Positions 5,679 to 7,933 of a stretch of 7,933 bases of DNA are shown piece after piece. Origin of the DNA: Geobacter sp. (GTDB lineage: Bacteria; Desulfobacterota; Desulfuromonadia; Geobacterales; Geobacteraceae); contig RPRC01000261.1 of assembly GCA_003857395.1 (NCBI GenBank), forward strand, positions 1 through 7,933, in the 5' to 3' direction. Position 1 is the first letter of the stretch, and the number at the start of each line of letters is the position of its first letter. The notes under the pieces were generated by a model. The model was not told the DNA's origin. It was given only the letters and a program-made list of their open reading frames with translations, and did not search any database. Position numbers and translations under genes: made by a program.

Positions 5679-7933
5679 ATGCCACGTCGTTCGATACTTA
5701 CCGACTCAGAACGAGACAGCCTGCTTGCACTCCCCGATAATCAAGAGGACTTGGTTCGGTATTACTCCTTCAGCGAATCGGACCTATCCATTATCCGACA
5801 ACATCGTGGGATTGCAAATCGGATTGGATTTGCCGTCCAGCTTTGTTACATGCGGTATCCGGGGATCATCCTTGGAGTAAATGAAAATCCACACTCTGAA
5901 ATTTTGCGTTTCGTTGCGGCTCAACTAAACGAGCCTGCCGACAGATGGAACGAATACGGCCAGCGTTTCCAAACAAGACGAGAACATCTTGTCGAATTGC
6001 AGGCAATTTTCAAATTCGAAACATTTGGCACAGAACACTACCGAGCTGCCGTCGAAAGCCTTGAGGACCTGGCGTGGCATACCGACAAAGGAATACTGCT
6101 TGCTGAAGCGATCGTGAAGTATTTCCGTAGCCAGTCAATCCTCTTGCCATCAATCAATGTTATTGAGCGCATCTGCGCCGAAGCCAATACCAGATCAACA
6201 CGGCAAATATATTTTGCGCTCACGGAGAAGCACACCAGTGAACACCTTCGCGGACTCGATTCCCTGCTGGCTCTCCAGCCGGATTCGAAAATCACGACGC
6301 TGTCATGGCTGCGACAGCCGACAGGCTCAGCCAAAGCACGACATCTCCTTGAGCACATCAAGCGACTGCAAGCGACCCGTGAACTCGGCTTGCCGAACGG
6401 ATTGGAAAAAGTAATCCACCAGAACCGGCTGTTGAAAATTGCCAGAGAAGGCCGACAGATGACCCCGCAAGACTTGGGTAAGTTTGAAAAGAGTCGGCGC
6501 TATGCAACTCTCACCGCCTTGGTTCTGGAAATACAGGCAACAATAATTGATGAAATCATCGAATTGAACGACCGTATCATCGGCAGTTTGTTCAACCGTG
6601 CCAAACGCAGCCATGAACAGCAGTTCCAGCAATCCGGCAAAGAGATCAACGACAAGGTCCGACTGTTCTGGCGGATTGGGCAGGCATTGTTACAGGCCAA
6701 GCAGACTGGCACAGACCCGTATGCCGCCATTGAAGATATTATTCCGTGGGACGCTTTTGCAAAAAGCATTACTGAAGCCCAGACTCTTTCCCAGTCGGAA
6801 GATTTCGATTACCTGCACCTGATTGGCAACAACTACTCGCAAGTCCGCCGCTATGCCCCAGCTTTCCTGGAAGTGCTCCAGTTGAATGCAGCCCCCGCCG
6901 CCAGAGAAATCCTCGAAGCGGTTGAAACCCTCAAACGGATGAATACCACTAAATTGCGCAAAGTCCCAGACGATGCCCCCGTCAGTTTTGTCCGCAAACG
7001 CTGGAAGCCGCTGGTATTCACGGCAGAAGGAGTGAGCAGGCGCTATTACGAACTGTGCGTGCTGTCTGAGTTGAAAAATTCCCTGCGCTCCGGGGATATT
7101 TGGGTGCAGGGATCAAGACAGTTCAAAGACTTCAATGAATACCTGCTCCCCGCTGACAGATTTTTGGAACTCAAACAAAGCGAAGGCTTGGCGCTGGCTG
7201 TTGTCAACGACTGCGAAAGTTACCTGTCCGAACGAATGCGACTATTGGCACAGCAACTGGATACAGTAGACCAGTTGGCGGCAACCGACGAATTGCCGGA
7301 CGCGACCATTGGTAATTCCGGTTTACGGATCTCTCCCTTGGCTAATGCAGTTCCGGAGGAAGCGGACAGCTTGATGAAGCAGGCATATGAGCTGCTTCCG
7401 CACGTTAAGATTACCGAGTTATTAATGGAGGTGGACGATTGGACCAGGTTTACTCGCCATTTTACCCATGTCAAGAGCGGTAACGAGGCCAAAGACAGGA
7501 CGTTGTTGCTGACGGCAATCCTGGCGGATGCAATAAATCTGGGGCTCAGCAAAATGGCTGAATCTTGCCCCGGCGCAACCTATCAGAAGTTGTCATGGCT
7601 TCAAGCTTGGCATATCCGGGATGAAACTTACTCAACTGCCTTGGCGGAGTTGGTCAACGAACAGTATCAACATCCATTTGCCGAGAATTGGGGGGATGGC
7701 ACAACTTCCTCTTCGGATGGCCAGCGATTCAAAGCTGGAGGACACGCGGAACGCACCGGCCAAGTCAATCCAAAGTATGGCAATGAGCCAGGTGTACTTT
7801 TCTATACGCATGTTTCCGACCAATACGCACCATTCCACACCAAGGTCATCAATGTCGGTGTCCGCGATGCTACGTACGTTCTGGACGGCCTGCTGTATCA
7901 TGAGTCCGATTTGCAGATCGAAGAGCACTATAC
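5679..7933 (+). CDS. tnpA: Tn3-family transposase, 3' end outside window
   Basis: Reads open for 751 codons to the right edge; full Tn3 transposases have about 960-1000 residues, so roughly the last quarter is missing from the window, not from the gene as far as can be seen. The enzyme binds the 38-bp terminal repeats and carries out replicative transposition. The N-terminal DNA-binding region (about 1-165, DUF4158 type) begins [19 protein letters not shown] and includes [15 protein letters not shown]. The long helical middle follows. The DDE domain begins near residue 580. Its first catalytic aspartate is Asp680 in [13 protein letters not shown]. The stretch ending [19 protein letters not shown] at the edge leads into the expected second aspartate (usually EHYTDT), which lies just outside. 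Frame and motifs are intact. It diverges from tnpR with a good RBS. The N-terminus recalls Tn5393/Tn5501-like transposases, from memory only. Confidence 0.96.
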   Translation, partial: MPRRSILTDSERDSLLALPDNQEDLVRYYSFSESDLSIIRQHRGIANRIGFAVQLCYMRYPGIILGVNENPHSEILRFVAAQLNEPADRWNEYGQRFQTRREHLVELQAIFKFETFGTEHYRAAVESLEDLAWHTDKGILLAEAIVKYFRSQSILLPSINVIERICAEANTRSTRQIYFALTEKHTSEHLRGLDSLLALQPDSKITTLSWLRQPTGSAKARHLLEHIKRLQATRELGLPNGLEKVIHQNRLLKIAREGRQMTPQDLGKFEKSRRYATLTALVLEIQATIIDEIIELNDRIIGSLFNRAKRSHEQQFQQSGKEINDKVRLFWRIGQALLQAKQTGTDPYAAIEDIIPWDAFAKSITEAQTLSQSEDFDYLHLIGNNYSQVRRYAPAFLEVLQLNAAPAAREILEAVETLKRMNTTKLRKVPDDAPVSFVRKRWKPLVFTAEGVSRRYYELCVLSELKNSLRSGDIWVQGSRQFKDFNEYLLPADRFLELKQSEGLALAVVNDCESYLSERMRLLAQQLDTVDQLAATDELPDATIGNSGLRISPLANAVPEEADSLMKQAYELLPHVKITELLMEVDDWTRFTRHFTHVKSGNEAKDRTLLLTAILADAINLGLSKMAESCPGATYQKLSWLQAWHIRDETYSTALAELVNEQYQHPFAENWGDGTTSSSDGQRFKAGGHAERTGQVNPKYGNEPGVLFYTHVSDQYAPFHTKVINVGVRDATYVLDGLLYHESDLQIEEHY

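Noticed and set aside
5599..5880. Plus-strand 93-codon frame overlapping the tnpA start
   Set aside because: It lies in another frame across the res region and tnpA; tnpA has the RBS and clear family motifs.
6038..7928. Several minus-strand frames inside tnpA
   Set aside because: tnpA is continuous and motif-bearing across the whole region; these are shadows.

Overview
The window looks like a piece of a proteobacterial chromosome, most likely gamma- or betaproteobacterial, with moderate GC (about 50-55% by eye). The reasons are a proteobacterial-type HtpX, a PerM-like permease, strong AGGAGG-type ribosome binding sites, and a Tn3-family transposase/resolvase pair of the sort common in proteobacteria. 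I cannot name the species.

Left part (1-2425, plus strand). An AI-2E/PerM-family membrane permease is followed by htpX, a membrane zinc metalloprotease of envelope quality control. After htpX comes a degraded copy of a small coiled-coil protein gene. It has a stop codon where its N-terminal part should continue and two compensating frameshifts. A clean rho-independent terminator (2397-2422) closes this block.

Middle part (2480-4850, minus strand). Two genes form a tight unit with 13 bp between them, transcribed leftwards. The first is a DMT/EamA-family transporter with a 60-residue C-terminal tail holding 23 histidines. The second is a CNNM/CBS/CorC-type membrane protein, often called 'hemolysin family', with a GTG start and a strong RBS. 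Both families have metal-related members, so a shared role in metal-ion handling is a reasonable but unproven inference. A short AT-rich stretch with a palindrome lies upstream of the transporter.

Right part (4903-7933). This is the recombination module of a Tn3-family transposon: a serine resolvase (tnpR, minus) and a transposase (tnpA, plus, running off the right edge) diverge from a 197-bp intergenic region full of inverted repeats, the expected place for the res site. tnpA is open for all 751 codons present and includes the first catalytic aspartate. No convincing 38-bp terminal inverted repeat is visible, so it is unclear whether the element ends beside tnpR or continues leftwards to include the two transporter genes as passengers.

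There are no tRNA, rRNA or CRISPR features, and every stretch over 300 bp is occupied by a gene. Most of the content belongs to known families. The most notable items are the His-tailed transporter next to a CorC-type protein beside a transposon, and the decayed coiled-coil gene.
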